A DNA stretch of 64,000 bases, taken from assembly GCF_001650735.1 (NCBI RefSeq), contig NZ_LXVY01000025.1, positions 119,144 to 183,143 of the forward strand, read 5' to 3'. Position 1 is the stretch's first letter, and every line of letters begins with the position of its first letter. Source of the DNA: Sphingomonas sp. TDK1. GTDB taxonomy: Bacteria; Pseudomonadota; Alphaproteobacteria; Sphingomonadales; Sphingomonadaceae. A program made the translations under genes and the position numbers. The notes beneath the pieces were generated by a model. That model was not told where the DNA came from, made no database searches, and saw only the letters and a program-made list of their open reading frames with translations. Below, in pieces: positions 27,464-38,401 of the stretch.

Positions 27464-27931
27464 ATGTCAGGGGAAATGCTGGGCGCTCTGGCGCCGTTGG
27501 TGGGCTATCATCTGCGTCGGGCACTGAGCGCCTTTACCGCAGACTTCACAGCTGCAATGGACGGCACCGGCCTGCGCCAGGTGCCCCTGGCCGTCCTTGC
27601 CATCGTGCAGGCCAATCCCGGCATCAACCAGGGCGCGGCCGGCCGCATGCTGGGCATCAAGCGCGCCAACATGGTGGCGCTGATCAACGACCTTGTCGAC
27701 AAGCAGCTTATTGAGCGGGTGGTGGATTCAAGCGATCGCCGCGCCTTCTCGCTCACGCTCACCCAAGCAGGCGAACGGGCGATGGCAGATGCCATTGCGC
27801 GCATTCAGGCGCACGAGCGCCGCATGCTGTCCGACATGACCGAAGAGGAGCGCGGGCTGCTGCTCGATCTTCTCTCCCGCATCGAACGACGCAGCCCGGC
27901 GGCCGAGGGCGAGGAGAACGGCGAGGGCTGA
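27464..27931 (+). CDS. MarR-family transcriptional regulator
   Basis: A 155-residue MarR-type winged-helix regulator. The helix-turn-helix lies in GINQGAAGRMLGIKRANM and the wing in VVDSSDRRAFSLTLTQAGE; helices at both ends form the dimer interface. It converges with the TonB-dependent receptor gene, with stop codons 20 bases apart. The inverted repeat upstream of that receptor (30422-30441) is a candidate target, inferred from proximity only. An alternative ATG at 27476 exists. Confidence 0.86.
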   Translation: MSGEMLGALAPLVGYHLRRALSAFTADFTAAMDGTGLRQVPLAVLAIVQANPGINQGAAGRMLGIKRANMVALINDLVDKQLIERVVDSSDRRAFSLTLTQAGERAMADAIARIQAHERRMLSDMTEEERGLLLDLLSRIERRSPAAEGEENGEG

Positions 27932-27950
27932 ACGCCCCGCTCCGTTTTCG

Positions 27951-30350
27951 TCAGAAGCGCCCCGAGAGTTGCAAATACCAGTTGCGCGGCCGCGCATACA
28001 TGCGCTCGGCATAGCCCAGCGTTGCCAGCGATGCGTTGCCTTGGATGAGGTACCGCGAATCCAGGATGTTGTTGACGCCCGCGCTTACTTCGTAGCGTTC
28101 GTTGAGCTTGAGCGTCACCGATCCATTGCCGACGAAATAGCCATCCTCCTCGATCAAGGGGATGCTGCCGGTGATGAACGTGATCTTCGAGGTATAGCTG
28201 CCATCCACGCGCGGTGTCAGCGTCATGCCGTTCCCGAGCACGATGTCGTAGCCCAGTGCCAGATTGGCTTGCAGCGCGGGGGTGAGCGGCAGGTCGTCCC
28301 TGGGTGTGACCGTTGCAGTTGCGCCTGGCACGGGTGTGATGCTGCGAATCTTGTCGTCCAGTACGCTCACGCCGCCGTCGATGCTAAGCCCGAAGGCCGT
28401 GCGTAGGTTTGCCTCAGCCTCAAAGCCGCGGATTCGCGCCTTGCCCGCATTGAACAGCAGCGGCACGACACCTTGGCGGAAGATCAGCTGGATATTGTCG
28501 TAATCGGCCTGGAATGCCGCAAGATTGAACCGCAGCCGACCGATATTAGTCTTGATGCCGACTTCGTAGCTGGTGACGCTTTCCTCGTCGAACGGCACCG
28601 GCACGTTGCCGGCGGGAGCCGCATTATAGCGCGTGTTGAAGCCACCCGATTTAAAGCTGCGCGCGTAGGATGCATAGGTACTGATCGCGTTGGTCCAGCG
28701 ATATTGCACGCTGGCGGATCCGGTAAGCGCCGAGAAGGACTTGGCGAAAGGCCGGTGATACAGGAATAGCGGGCCGCCCTGCGGCACCGCCAGCGTGGGC
28801 AGCGGATTAGGATCGGGCTGGTTGGACGGGAATAGGTTGAACACCGTGCCCAGGAAGGTCTTTCGATCCGTGGTATAGCGCAGGCCGCCGGTGATCTCGA
28901 GGCCCGCCGCCGGCTTCACGCTGATCTCCCCAAAGCCTGCCAGCGAGTCGGTCTTGAGACGCGAAACCTGCAGGTCACGCGAACCCGGGCCGCCGGCCAG
29001 GATGGACCGGATGACGGGCGGCGACGGCGGATAGGCAAGGAACACCGTGGCTCGCTCGTCAGTGACCTCATTGAAATAATAGCCGCCAAAAATCGCGCTG
29101 ACCTTACCCCAGTCAAGCTGCAGCTGCACTTCCTGGCTGAACTGCCCCGACTCCGAGCCTACATCAGTGGTGATCAGCGTCAGCGGCGTATTGTCGCCGT
29201 CGCGAATGCCGCGCGAGCTGGTGTTGCGATAGGCAGAGATCACCTTGACCGCCGCCACCGGCGACAGGCGGATATTGGCGGTAGCACCAAAGCCCCAGAC
29301 TTCGGAGTTGCTCAGCACCGGCGCCGTGCCGCCATTGGCGAAGGGACCCTTGGCCTGGAGATCGTTGGCGCAGCGCGGATCGGCGATCATCGGCACGTTA
29401 GGCGCTCCAAAGCGCGGATCGCCGGCAGTGAGTGGTGCATAGGGAATGGTCGCCCCCGGACACCCCGCGCCCACGCTGGCGATAGCCGCCACCGGCGCCT
29501 GCTCGTTGATCCCGGCAAACACGAACGGCGCACCATGCTCGTCGCGTTTGGAATAGTCGCCACGGAGAAACAGGTCGAAATCGGACGAAGGCTGCCACTT
29601 GAGCGCGCCGTTGAACGAATAGCCATCCTCGTTTCCGAGATCGAGGCCGTCAACGGCGCGGATCACATAGCCGTCACGCTTGCGATACCCGCCCGATACG
29701 CGCGCAGCGAGCGTGCTGGCCAGCGGGATGTTGAGCGCGGCAAAACCCTCGCGAAGATTATACTCGCCGACACGGGCGCGGGCCCGGCCGCTCCATTCCC
29801 CCAATTGCGGCTGTTTGGTGCGGACGAGAATCGCACCGCCGATCGTATTTCGGCCGAATAGCGTGCCTTGCGGCCCCCGCAGTACCTCGACGCCGTCGAT
29901 GTCACCAAAGTCGATCGCACCGCCAACGGCGCGGCCAAGATAGACTTCATCCAGATAGATGCCGACGCCTGGGTCCACCGCGGCTGTCGGATCCACCTGC
30001 CCGACGCCGCGGATGAACACGACCGCGGATGCGCTGTTGCCGGAAAGCTGGCCGGCAGGCTTGAACTGCAGGCTGGGCGTTACCCGCTCCAAATCCTGGG
30101 TCTGCTGGATCTGGCGTGCCTGGAGAGTCTCCGCACTAAGCGCGGTGATCGCAACCGGCGTGTCCTGCAGGCTTTCCGCACGTCTGCGGGCAGTAACGAC
30201 GATTTCCTGATCGATGCTCGCGGTCGCCGATGCGCCCGTCTGTTCAGCTTGTTGCCCGTGTGCAGCCGGCACCATCACCCCGCCGGCCGCCACAATTCCC
30301 GCCAAGCCGCACGTGAAGCGCGCGCGCGAACGCGTAGAAAAGCCTGCCAT
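27951..30350 (-). CDS. TonB-dependent outer-membrane receptor
   Basis: A 799-residue TonB-dependent receptor that imports a scarce substrate across the outer membrane using TonB-ExbBD energy. It has a signal peptide ending AAHG-Q, a plug domain starting QEIVVTARRRAESLQDTPVAI, the plug motifs VFIRGVGQVDPTAAVDPGVGIYLDEVYLGR and GPQGTLFGRNTIGGAI split by usual spacing, and a 22-strand barrel ending in the C-terminal SGRF. The ATG at 30350 follows GGGGAGG. This plug type is typical of the expanded sphingomonad receptor set; the substrate cannot be inferred. An inverted repeat upstream suggests repression, perhaps by the MarR protein at its 3' side. Confidence 0.94.
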   Translation of the reverse strand: MAGFSTRSRARFTCGLAGIVAAGGVMVPAAHGQQAEQTGASATASIDQEIVVTARRRAESLQDTPVAITALSAETLQARQIQQTQDLERVTPSLQFKPAGQLSGNSASAVVFIRGVGQVDPTAAVDPGVGIYLDEVYLGRAVGGAIDFGDIDGVEVLRGPQGTLFGRNTIGGAILVRTKQPQLGEWSGRARARVGEYNLREGFAALNIPLASTLAARVSGGYRKRDGYVIRAVDGLDLGNEDGYSFNGALKWQPSSDFDLFLRGDYSKRDEHGAPFVFAGINEQAPVAAIASVGAGCPGATIPYAPLTAGDPRFGAPNVPMIADPRCANDLQAKGPFANGGTAPVLSNSEVWGFGATANIRLSPVAAVKVISAYRNTSSRGIRDGDNTPLTLITTDVGSESGQFSQEVQLQLDWGKVSAIFGGYYFNEVTDERATVFLAYPPSPPVIRSILAGGPGSRDLQVSRLKTDSLAGFGEISVKPAAGLEITGGLRYTTDRKTFLGTVFNLFPSNQPDPNPLPTLAVPQGGPLFLYHRPFAKSFSALTGSASVQYRWTNAISTYASYARSFKSGGFNTRYNAAPAGNVPVPFDEESVTSYEVGIKTNIGRLRFNLAAFQADYDNIQLIFRQGVVPLLFNAGKARIRGFEAEANLRTAFGLSIDGGVSVLDDKIRSITPVPGATATVTPRDDLPLTPALQANLALGYDIVLGNGMTLTPRVDGSYTSKITFITGSIPLIEEDGYFVGNGSVTLKLNERYEVSAGVNNILDSRYLIQGNASLATLGYAERMYARPRNWYLQLSGRF

Positions 30351-30421
30351 GCCAACCTCCCCTGGTTCGGGATCGTTAGACGTCCCGATACCAGGGGAAG
30401 GTCGCATGCAGCATTGTTTCA

Positions 30422-30441
30422 GTCAATAACTGTTATGTGAC
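30422..30441. promoter_or_regulatory. Inverted-repeat operator candidate upstream of the TonB receptor
   Basis: GTCA-ATAAC-T-GTTAT-GTGAC is an inverted repeat whose two arms match except for one extra base, centred about 80 bases before the receptor start. The core ATAAC-T-GTTAT (30426-30436) is symmetric. Size and AT-rich symmetry suit a MarR- or TetR-type dimer. Confidence 0.45.
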
Positions 30442-30466
30442 GTACCATTTTTGCAACAAAGCGAAA

Positions 30467-32320
30467 TCAACCGGCTGCTTGCCGCTCGATCACTTGAATC
30501 GATGGCTTCGCAGCGAGGCCGAACATTCGACGTGCGGTTCCCGCCACGAAGCGCGGAAACTCGCGGCGTTCGATCGGTGCGTCCAGTCCCTCGGCCTGAA
30601 GCGCCCAGAGACGCTGGAACGCCCCGCCCGCTCGGAGCAGCGCAAGAGGTGCACCGTCCTCGACAATCCGCCCATGCTCGACCACGATCACCCGGTCGAA
30701 GCCGACCACGGTCGACAGCCGGTGCGCGACCGCCAGCACGGTGCGGTGCGCCATCAGCGCATCAAGCGCCTGCTGCACCTCGATTTCCGAGCCCGTATCC
30801 AGCGCCGAAGTTGCCTCGTCGAGCAGCACGATGGGCGCTTTGCTGAGAAACGCACGGGCGATCCCGATCCGCTGCCGCTGGCCGCCGGACAGGTTCGTCC
30901 CGCGCTCGCCGACAATCGTGTCATATCCCTTGGGCAGAAGCGCGATGAAGCCCGCGCAATGCGCCGCCTCGGCTGCCGCGCGAACCTCGGCATCAGTGGC
31001 ATCGGGGCGCGCGAAGCGGATATTCTCAAGAATCGAACGGTGGAACAGCAGCACTTCCTGCGGGACCACCGCCACGGCCTGATGCAGGCTGTCCTGCGTC
31101 ACCCGGTCGATCGGCTGGCCGTCGATCAGCACCCGGCCCGCCTGCGGATCGTGCAGGCGCTGGACGAGCTGGAGGATCGTCGACTTGCCGGCACCCGAGG
31201 GTCCGACAATGCCGATCTTCTGACCGGGTGCAGCTACGAGCGACAGGTCGTGCAGCACCGGGCGGCCGGGGTGGTGGCCGAAGGTCAGGCCCTCGATCCG
31301 GACTTCGCCCTGGGTCGCGCACAACGGCATCGCGTCGGGCGCGTCTTCCAGCGCGTGGGCGGCACCGACGATCTCAAGCGTCTCCCGCAGATAGCTGAAC
31401 TGCTGACTGGTATCGATCAGTGCCATCGCCAGGTCGCGCGAACCGTTGAGCATGCGGAAGGTCATCGCGCTGACGACGACGACGTCGCCCGCCGTGATGC
31501 CGCCCGCGATCCAGCGCTCGACCGCCCAGACGAGCGCACCACCGACCAGAATGACGAGCGCGACGTCGTGAAGCACACGGATGCGCTCGACGAACATCCA
31601 GCCGCGCTTCTGTGCCGCAGCCTCGGTCTGGAAGAAGCCTGCCAGACGCTCGGACTCGCGACGGCGCGCGCCGAACGACTTGATCGCGGCGATGTTGCTG
31701 ACGAGGTCAACCAGTTCGCCGCCGCTCTCGCTCGCGGCGCGAGCGAAGGCCTTGTGATACTTGTCGCCGCGCATGCCGAGAAAGACGAGGCCGATGCTTG
31801 CCGCCACGAAGATGCCAGTGATCGCCACCGCCATACGCCAGTCGATCGCGAGAAAAATCAGCAGCGCGCCACCGAAGGCGATCAGCGGCGGCGTGATCTC
31901 CATCAAGATACGGTGCGTCAGCGCCTGGAACGATCCCGTAAGCGCGCCGACGCGGTGCCCCAGCGACCCGCCGCGCTGGTTCTGGAAGAAGCCGATATGG
32001 TGGCCCGTTAGATAGTGGAACATGTCGAGACGGATGCGAACCCCGCTGGCCACGGTGATGTTGCACAACAACATGGCTGCGCCGCGAACCAACCCATTCT
32101 CCAGGGCGACCAAGCCGACAAATGCGGCGAGCGCGAAATACACCGCGCGGTGCGACGGTGCTGCGATCGTCATCGAATCGATGAGAAGCTTCATCGCATA
32201 TTGCACACCGACAGCACTCGACGCGCCACCGATGACGAGCAGCGCCAGCAGCGCGAAGGCCAGCGGCCGCCGCGTGACATAGTGGAGCAGGAACCTTGCC
32301 GGGCTCTTTAGAAACGGCAT
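30467..32320 (-). CDS. ABC exporter, fused permease and ATPase
   Basis: A 617-residue half-transporter that dimerises in the inner membrane. Six transmembrane helices occupy about residues 20-310, followed by an ATPase with Walker A GPSGAGKST, signature NLSGGQRQR, Walker B IVLLDEATSALD and the switch histidine in AHRLS. The ATG at 32320 is chosen because AAGGGG precedes it by seven bases; several longer in-frame starts have none. Substrate is unknown; related proteins export lipids, peptides or metal conjugates. It is upstream of the TonB receptor on the same strand, but the operator between them implies separate control. Confidence 0.9.
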   Translation of the reverse strand: MPFLKSPARFLLHYVTRRPLAFALLALLVIGGASSAVGVQYAMKLLIDSMTIAAPSHRAVYFALAAFVGLVALENGLVRGAAMLLCNITVASGVRIRLDMFHYLTGHHIGFFQNQRGGSLGHRVGALTGSFQALTHRILMEITPPLIAFGGALLIFLAIDWRMAVAITGIFVAASIGLVFLGMRGDKYHKAFARAASESGGELVDLVSNIAAIKSFGARRRESERLAGFFQTEAAAQKRGWMFVERIRVLHDVALVILVGGALVWAVERWIAGGITAGDVVVVSAMTFRMLNGSRDLAMALIDTSQQFSYLRETLEIVGAAHALEDAPDAMPLCATQGEVRIEGLTFGHHPGRPVLHDLSLVAAPGQKIGIVGPSGAGKSTILQLVQRLHDPQAGRVLIDGQPIDRVTQDSLHQAVAVVPQEVLLFHRSILENIRFARPDATDAEVRAAAEAAHCAGFIALLPKGYDTIVGERGTNLSGGQRQRIGIARAFLSKAPIVLLDEATSALDTGSEIEVQQALDALMAHRTVLAVAHRLSTVVGFDRVIVVEHGRIVEDGAPLALLRAGGAFQRLWALQAEGLDAPIERREFPRFVAGTARRMFGLAAKPSIQVIERQAAG

Positions 32321-32478
32321 CTCGTTCCCCTTCGGGGTTTGCGGGCGCTGCATTGCAACAATCATGCGACCGAAAAGACGCATCGGGCCATGAACCCTAG
32401 GTGAACTTTCCATTCGCTGCAGATGAACAGACAAGATCGGGCGACGAAATACGGCAGAATCTGGGCAGAACGCCCGAA

Positions 32479-34427
32479 TCAGCGCTCCTGGATCACCGCT
32501 ACCGCACCGCCCGTCGCCGCGAGGTTGAGCGTCAGCGGCGCGTCGCGCGACACGCGCCTGGTCTCCACCTGCACCGCATCGGGTGCCGCCCCGTCGCTCC
32601 AGATCCGCGCCTCGGCACCGCGCGCGCCGAGAAAGTCGAGCGGCACGGAGACGGTCCGCGCCTTCTCGTCGTTCATCGCGCCGAGATACCAAGTCTTCCC
32701 CTTGCGACGGGCCAGCGCGATGTAGGCGCCCGTCTCCCCCGCGAGGAAGCGCGTCTCGTCCCAGCTCGTCGGCACCTGCCGGATAAAGTCGAACCCGGCG
32801 GGGCTCGCCGCATAGGTATCAGGACTGTCCGCCACGGCCTGCAGCGGCGAGAGATATACGACATACATCGCCAGCCCGTGCGCCCGCGTCGACTGCACCA
32901 TGGGCAGGTCGCCGCGCGTGCGGAAATCCGCGGGGGCAACGTTGCGGAAGCCGCCGGGCGTATAGTCCATCGGCCCGAGAAGCCCGCGCGCATAGGCGAG
33001 CATCACGTCGTTGCCCGCGGTCGCGCGGCTGCTCCACTTGTTGTACTCGGCGCCCATCACGCCCTCCTGGGTGACGAAATTGGGCCAGGTGCGGGTGAGG
33101 CCGCGCGGCGCGAAGGCACCGTGCAGATCGACCATCAGATGGTGCCGCGCGGCCGCACCCAGCAGCTTCTGGTACCAGTTGACCATCCACTGGTCGTCGC
33201 GTTCCATGAAGTCGATCTTGATGCCCGCGATGCCGAGCTTCTCGTAGAGGGCGAGCGCATCCTCCATCTGCTCGTCCAGCGCTTGCCAATGCGCCCAGAG
33301 CCACAGCCGCACCTTCCTTGCGCGGGCATAGTCGGCGACCTCCTGAAGGTTGATCGCATCCGCCCATTTGGTGATGTCGACGCCCGGTCGCCGCACCCCG
33401 CCGCCGCCGGCCCCGGCATACCAGCCCTCGTCGATCATCGTGTAGGGCATGCCGTTGGCCGCGGCGAAGTCGATGAACGCCTTGGCCACCGCCGTCGTCG
33501 TGCGCTGGCCGGGGAGCTTTGCGATGGAGGGCCCGCTCCACCAGTCCCAGCTGGTCAGCCCCGGCTGGATCCAGCTGGTGTCCTCGATCCGGCTCGGGCT
33601 GGAAAGGCTGGTGAGCAGCGTCGATTCCTGCAGCGTGCCGAGCCGGTCGGCGAGCATCACCACGCGCCACGGCGTGACGATCGGGCTGCCGATGCGGGTG
33701 TGCACCGCGATGCGCGGATCGTCGAGCGAGGGGGAGAGCTTCACCTGTAGCCCCGGCCCGCCGTCGCCGCGGCCGGTGAGGTACATTGCCGCGAAGTCGA
33801 TCAGGTCGGCCTCGGCGATGGCGAAGGCGCCCTTCCCCGTCTCGCAGGTAAAGGGCACGTCGAACAGATTATGATCGCGGAGGCGCGCGGTGTCTACGGG
33901 ATCGAACTCGCCCTCGTGGCTGGAGCCGAACCGGCCGACATTGAACCCCCAGCATTTCCAGGGCTGCGGGAAATAGAAGCCGGTGCGTTCGTAGCGCACC
34001 AGTGCGGCGGCGGTCGCCGGCTGCACGGGCACCAGCATGCGGAAGGCGATGCCGTCGTCATAGGCGCGCAGGATGATGTCCATCCGCCGCCTGGCGCCGC
34101 CGCGTTCCTGCAGGTGGATGATGCGCTGGTTGTAGTGGTCGCGCCCCTCGGCCGCCTTGCCGAGCACGATCTTGTAGCGCGTGTCGGCGCTGCTCGCCTC
34201 GCTGCCGGTGACGGCCATGCCCCAGCCGAGCATGTCGCGATCCAGGTCGAGCGCGATCGGTGCGGAGGCCAGCACCAGCTCGCCCTTTCGCTGCACCGTA
34301 TAGTTGGGCACGCCCTGCCGATCCAGCGCCACCACCACGCGGTTGGCGCCGTCGGGCGATACCACCTCCAGCGTCTGCCCGGCGGCCGGAGCCGCGACCA
34401 GCAGCGCCGCCAACCCGAGCAGTCGCT

Positions 34428-34431
<4 letters not shown>
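32479..34431 (-). CDS. Glycoside hydrolase family 97 (alpha-galactosidase/alpha-glucosidase type), exported
   Basis: A 650-residue secreted glycosidase. A signal peptide (cleaved after AAG near residue 18) precedes an N-terminal beta-supersandwich, then the catalytic barrel with SWDWWSG, MIDEGWY, GIKIDFMERDDQ and the QEGVMGAEYNKW segment, which are GH97 landmarks. The aspartate in GIKIDF falls where retaining members have their nucleophile, which points to the alpha-galactosidase-like branch, not the inverting SusB branch. The GTG start at 34431 overlaps the stop of the SGNH gene by four bases (GTGA). It is the last gene of a transporter-esterase-glycosidase operon for sugar use in the periplasm. 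Confidence 0.87.
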
Positions 34432-35147
<716 letters not shown>

Positions 35148-35237
35148 CCCGATTCTCCTGGAGAAGGTCTTGGTCGTTAGGGGCCGAGCGTGGCGCAACG
35201 CTGCGGGAGCGTCAAACCCCCGCCCGCCCCCTTCCGA

Positions 35238-36566
35238 TCAGTGCAGCGAGGCGCCGCCGCCCGCGCGCACCGGCTTGGCGCGGCCCGCGGCGATCGCGAA
35301 GCCGCACAGTACGACGTAGCAGAGCGCCGGCACGATCAGTGCGAAGGCATAGCCGTGCAGATCCGCCACCTTGCCGACCAGCAGCGGCAGCAGCGCACCG
35401 CCGACGATCGCGGTGCACAGCAGGCCCGAGGTCGCCTCCTCGCTGGCGCCCGAGCGTTCGAGCGTCAGGGTGAAGATCACCGGGAACATGATCGAGTTGA
35501 ACAGGCCGATCGACAGCGCGACGAAGCCCGCGGTGACGCCGCCGACCGCGACGACATAGAGGCACATCGCCGCCGCGATGACGGTGAACAGCGCAAGCAG
35601 CTTGTCGGCGCGGACGCGGGTGAGCAGCAGCGAGCCGAGCGCACGGCCGACCATCGCCCCGCCCCAGTAGAAGGCGACGGCCTTGCCGGCTTCCTGCAGC
35701 GACACGCCATGGACGCCATCGCTACCCATCAGCGTGCCGAGGATCGGCACCCCGAACGGCGCATCGGACTGGCCCCAGATGCTGTTGTCGTTGAGGAACA
35801 GCGCCATCTGCGTGCCGATCGACACTTCGGCGCCGACATAGAGGAAGATGCCGAGCGCGCCGAACAGCGCCCAGCGTGAGGAGAAGGCAGCGAACAGGCC
35901 CCCACCGACCTTATGCTCGGGCGCAGCATCGCTGACGACGCGGCGGCTGAGGAAGAAGAACACGGCGAGCGCCAGGATCAGGCCGCAGATCCACAGATAG
36001 GCGGTATCGATGCCCGCCAGCGCCTCCGCACGGACCGCCGGATCGACCACCGCGCCCGACTTCACCTCGACGCCCTTCAGGAACAGGTGCGCGCCGAGCA
36101 GCGGGCCGAGGAAGGTGCCGAAGGAGTTGAAGGTCTGGCTCAGCACCAGCCGGAAATGGCTGCGCTGCGGGTCGCCGAGCGCCGCCGCCAATGGGTTCGC
36201 GGCGACCTGGAGCACGGTGATGCCGCTCGCCAGCACGAACAGGCCGAGCAGCACCAGCCAGTAATTGGCGAGGTTGGCCGCGGTCAGCATGATCAGGCAC
36301 GCCACCGCCATGGTGCACAGCGCCAGCAGGATCGAGGGGACGGCCTTGAGCCGCGACACCAGCGCGGCGGCGGGCAGCGAGACCACGAAATAGGCGAAGA
36401 AAAAAGCGAAGGCGCTGGCCTGCGCCTGCAGATTGGTTAGCGTGAAGATGCCCTTCACCGCCGCCACGAGCGGATCGACCAGCGAGGTGATGAACCCCCA
36501 GGCGAAGAACAGCGTTGTTACCGCGGCGAATGCCAGCGTGGTGTGCGTCGAGCGTGTGGTGGCCAA
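35238..36566 (-). CDS. Sugar MFS transporter, FucP type
   Basis: A 442-residue, 12-helix major-facilitator proton symporter of the FucP (fucose/glucose/galactose) family. Family landmarks include FFAWGFITSLVDPL at the first helix, FFFAYFVVSLPA, the NPLAAALGDP loop, and FNSIMFPVIFTL in helix 10-11. A TTG start at 36566 is proposed because GGAGAGGG precedes it; an ATG nine codons upstream (36593) is in frame but lacks a ribosome site. It leads the transporter-SGNH-GH97 operon. A symmetric CAACGTTG operator about 50 bases upstream suggests LacI-family control. Confidence 0.88.
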   Translation of the reverse strand: MATTRSTHTTLAFAAVTTLFFAWGFITSLVDPLVAAVKGIFTLTNLQAQASAFAFFFAYFVVSLPAAALVSRLKAVPSILLALCTMAVACLIMLTAANLANYWLVLLGLFVLASGITVLQVAANPLAAALGDPQRSHFRLVLSQTFNSFGTFLGPLLGAHLFLKGVEVKSGAVVDPAVRAEALAGIDTAYLWICGLILALAVFFFLSRRVVSDAAPEHKVGGGLFAAFSSRWALFGALGIFLYVGAEVSIGTQMALFLNDNSIWGQSDAPFGVPILGTLMGSDGVHGVSLQEAGKAVAFYWGGAMVGRALGSLLLTRVRADKLLALFTVIAAAMCLYVVAVGGVTAGFVALSIGLFNSIMFPVIFTLTLERSGASEEATSGLLCTAIVGGALLPLLVGKVADLHGYAFALIVPALCYVVLCGFAIAAGRAKPVRAGGGASLH

Positions 36567-36611
36567 GCGATCCCTCTCCTGCCCTGATGGCATATCCGTG
36601 GGCGACGCTTT

Positions 36612-36627
36612 CCGACAACGTTGGCGA
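36612..36627. promoter_or_regulatory. LacI-family-type operator before the sugar operon
   Basis: CGACAACGTTGGCG contains the perfect palindrome CAACGTTG (36616-36623), with the central CG step typical of LacI/GalR operators. It lies about 50 bases upstream of the transporter start. No LacI gene is in the window, so the regulator would be encoded elsewhere. Confidence 0.5.
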
Positions 36628-36725
36628 AAGTCAAGCAAGGGCGGGTTTTCGCGCTCGCATCATCGGGCAGGCCTCGCCTATAGGCCAATGCGTTGGTAAA
36701 CGACGCGGCGAGTGGAGTATTGCGC

Positions 36726-38378
36726 GTGGACGAAGTGAAAAAGCCGGTGGGAACGAAGGTTATTTTGGTGAAGGGGGTTGCGGCGCTGGCCTTGGTGAGC
36801 GCGATCGCGTCGCCGGCATCAGCGCAGTTCCGGCTGATCCCTGCGCCGAAGCCGACGCCCGCCGCGACTCCGGCTGCTCGTGCACAGCAGGCCCAGACAC
36901 CGTCTCCGCTGCCGACAACGCGATTCCCCCAGGCGCAAACCCCGCGCGCGCCGCAGAATCAAACGCCTGCCGTGCAGACGCCGCGGCCTACCCTGGCGCC
37001 GCCCCAGGTACAGCAGACCCCCGTCCCGGTGGTGGCGCCGGTGCAGGTGATCCCGCTGCCGGCGCTTAGCGGCAAGCAGATCGCGGAACTGCGGCAGTTG
37101 TTGACGGAAGCGGGGCTGTCGCAAGGGTTGCGGCGCATGACGAGCACGGTCACGCTCCCCAACGACAGCGAAGGCATAGCCCGCGCTGCTCTCGATTATG
37201 CCCGCGCGGTGCATTCGGGGCGGCTCGATGCCAGCGATTTCATCAACGATTGGGGTCTGCGCCCGGCACCCTTCGATCCCCTGCCCGGCTTCGCCGATGC
37301 GGTGAAGCGCGATCGCATCGCAGCCTGGATTCGCTCGCTTCCGCCGCCCTATGCAGGCTATGACGGCCTCGAAAAGGGCTTGGCCGCCTATCGCGCCATC
37401 CTGACCGCCGGTGGTTGGTCGAAGCTCGCGCCAGGGCCCGACCTCGGCAAGGGTGCCAGCGGCGCACGCGTAAAGGCGCTGCGCAAGCGGCTCGCCGTCG
37501 AGGACAAACGAGTCTCGACCAGCGGCGACGTGTTCGACCAGGATCTCCAGGAAGCCGTACTCCGGGCCCAGCGCCGCTATGGCCTGCGCCCGACGGGCGT
37601 CGTCTCCACCGGTACGCTGGCCGCGCTCAACGTGCCGGTAGAGGCGCGCGTCCGCCAGATTATGGCGAACATGGAGCGCTGGCGCTGGCTGCCGCAGACG
37701 CTGCCGGCCAAGCGGATCCAGGTGAATATCGCCGCCGCGGTGATGACCGTGTTCGAAGGCGACAGCCCGATCGCGTCGATGAAGGCGGTCACCGGCCGCC
37801 CAGGCAACGAAACGCCGATGCTGCAGTCGCGCATTCACTCGATCGTGCTCAATCCGCCGTGGAACGTGCCAAGCGGCATCGCCGCCAAGGAGCTTTGGCC
37901 GAAGGGCGAGGCGTATCTAAAAGCACATGGCTACCGCGTGATCGGCACCGGGCCGGATCGCCGCCTCCAGCAGGAGTCGGGCCCGAGAAGCGCGCTAGGC
38001 CGCTTCAAGTTCGACTTCGACAATCCTTATGCCGTGTATCTCCACGACACGCCGGTCCAGTCGGGCTTCAACAGCTATAGCCGGCTCGACAGCCATGGCT
38101 GCGTACGCTTGGAAAAGCCGGGTCCGCTGGCCGAGTTACTGCTCAAGAACGATCCTAATTGGCAACCCGACGCGATCGCCGCACAGTTGGAGGGTACCAA
38201 GACTGTCCGCGTCCGCCTTGCCGACGCCGACCAAGTCGCGGTCTATCTGCTCTATTGGACGGCGTTCGCGGGTCCGGACGGCGCGATGAACTTCCGCGAC
38301 GATCCCTATAGCTGGGACAAGCTGCTCGCCGAAAAAATCGAGTCGCGGGCTGCCGTCAGCGCCGCCACTGCCTCTTGA
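36726..38378 (+). CDS. L,D-transpeptidase (YcbB/LdtD type) with peptidoglycan-binding domain
   Basis: A 550-residue periplasmic enzyme that makes 3-3 cross-links in peptidoglycan or attaches proteins to it. After a signal sequence (cleavage near SASA-Q, residue 34) comes a Pro/Thr/Gln-rich linker of about 70 residues, then a scaffold domain, a peptidoglycan-binding helix bundle (LGKGASGARVKALRKRL) and the YkuD catalytic domain with the cysteine in SHGCVRLE. The overall order matches LdtD. A GTG start at 36726 is chosen because GGAG lies eight bases before. A small lipoprotein gene follows 23 bases after the stop. Confidence 0.9.
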   Translation: MDEVKKPVGTKVILVKGVAALALVSAIASPASAQFRLIPAPKPTPAATPAARAQQAQTPSPLPTTRFPQAQTPRAPQNQTPAVQTPRPTLAPPQVQQTPVPVVAPVQVIPLPALSGKQIAELRQLLTEAGLSQGLRRMTSTVTLPNDSEGIARAALDYARAVHSGRLDASDFINDWGLRPAPFDPLPGFADAVKRDRIAAWIRSLPPPYAGYDGLEKGLAAYRAILTAGGWSKLAPGPDLGKGASGARVKALRKRLAVEDKRVSTSGDVFDQDLQEAVLRAQRRYGLRPTGVVSTGTLAALNVPVEARVRQIMANMERWRWLPQTLPAKRIQVNIAAAVMTVFEGDSPIASMKAVTGRPGNETPMLQSRIHSIVLNPPWNVPSGIAAKELWPKGEAYLKAHGYRVIGTGPDRRLQQESGPRSALGRFKFDFDNPYAVYLHDTPVQSGFNSYSRLDSHGCVRLEKPGPLAELLLKNDPNWQPDAIAAQLEGTKTVRVRLADADQVAVYLLYWTAFAGPDGAMNFRDDPYSWDKLLAEKIESRAAVSAATAS

Positions 38379-38401
38379 ACCTGAACGCCAAGGAAACACT
38401 C

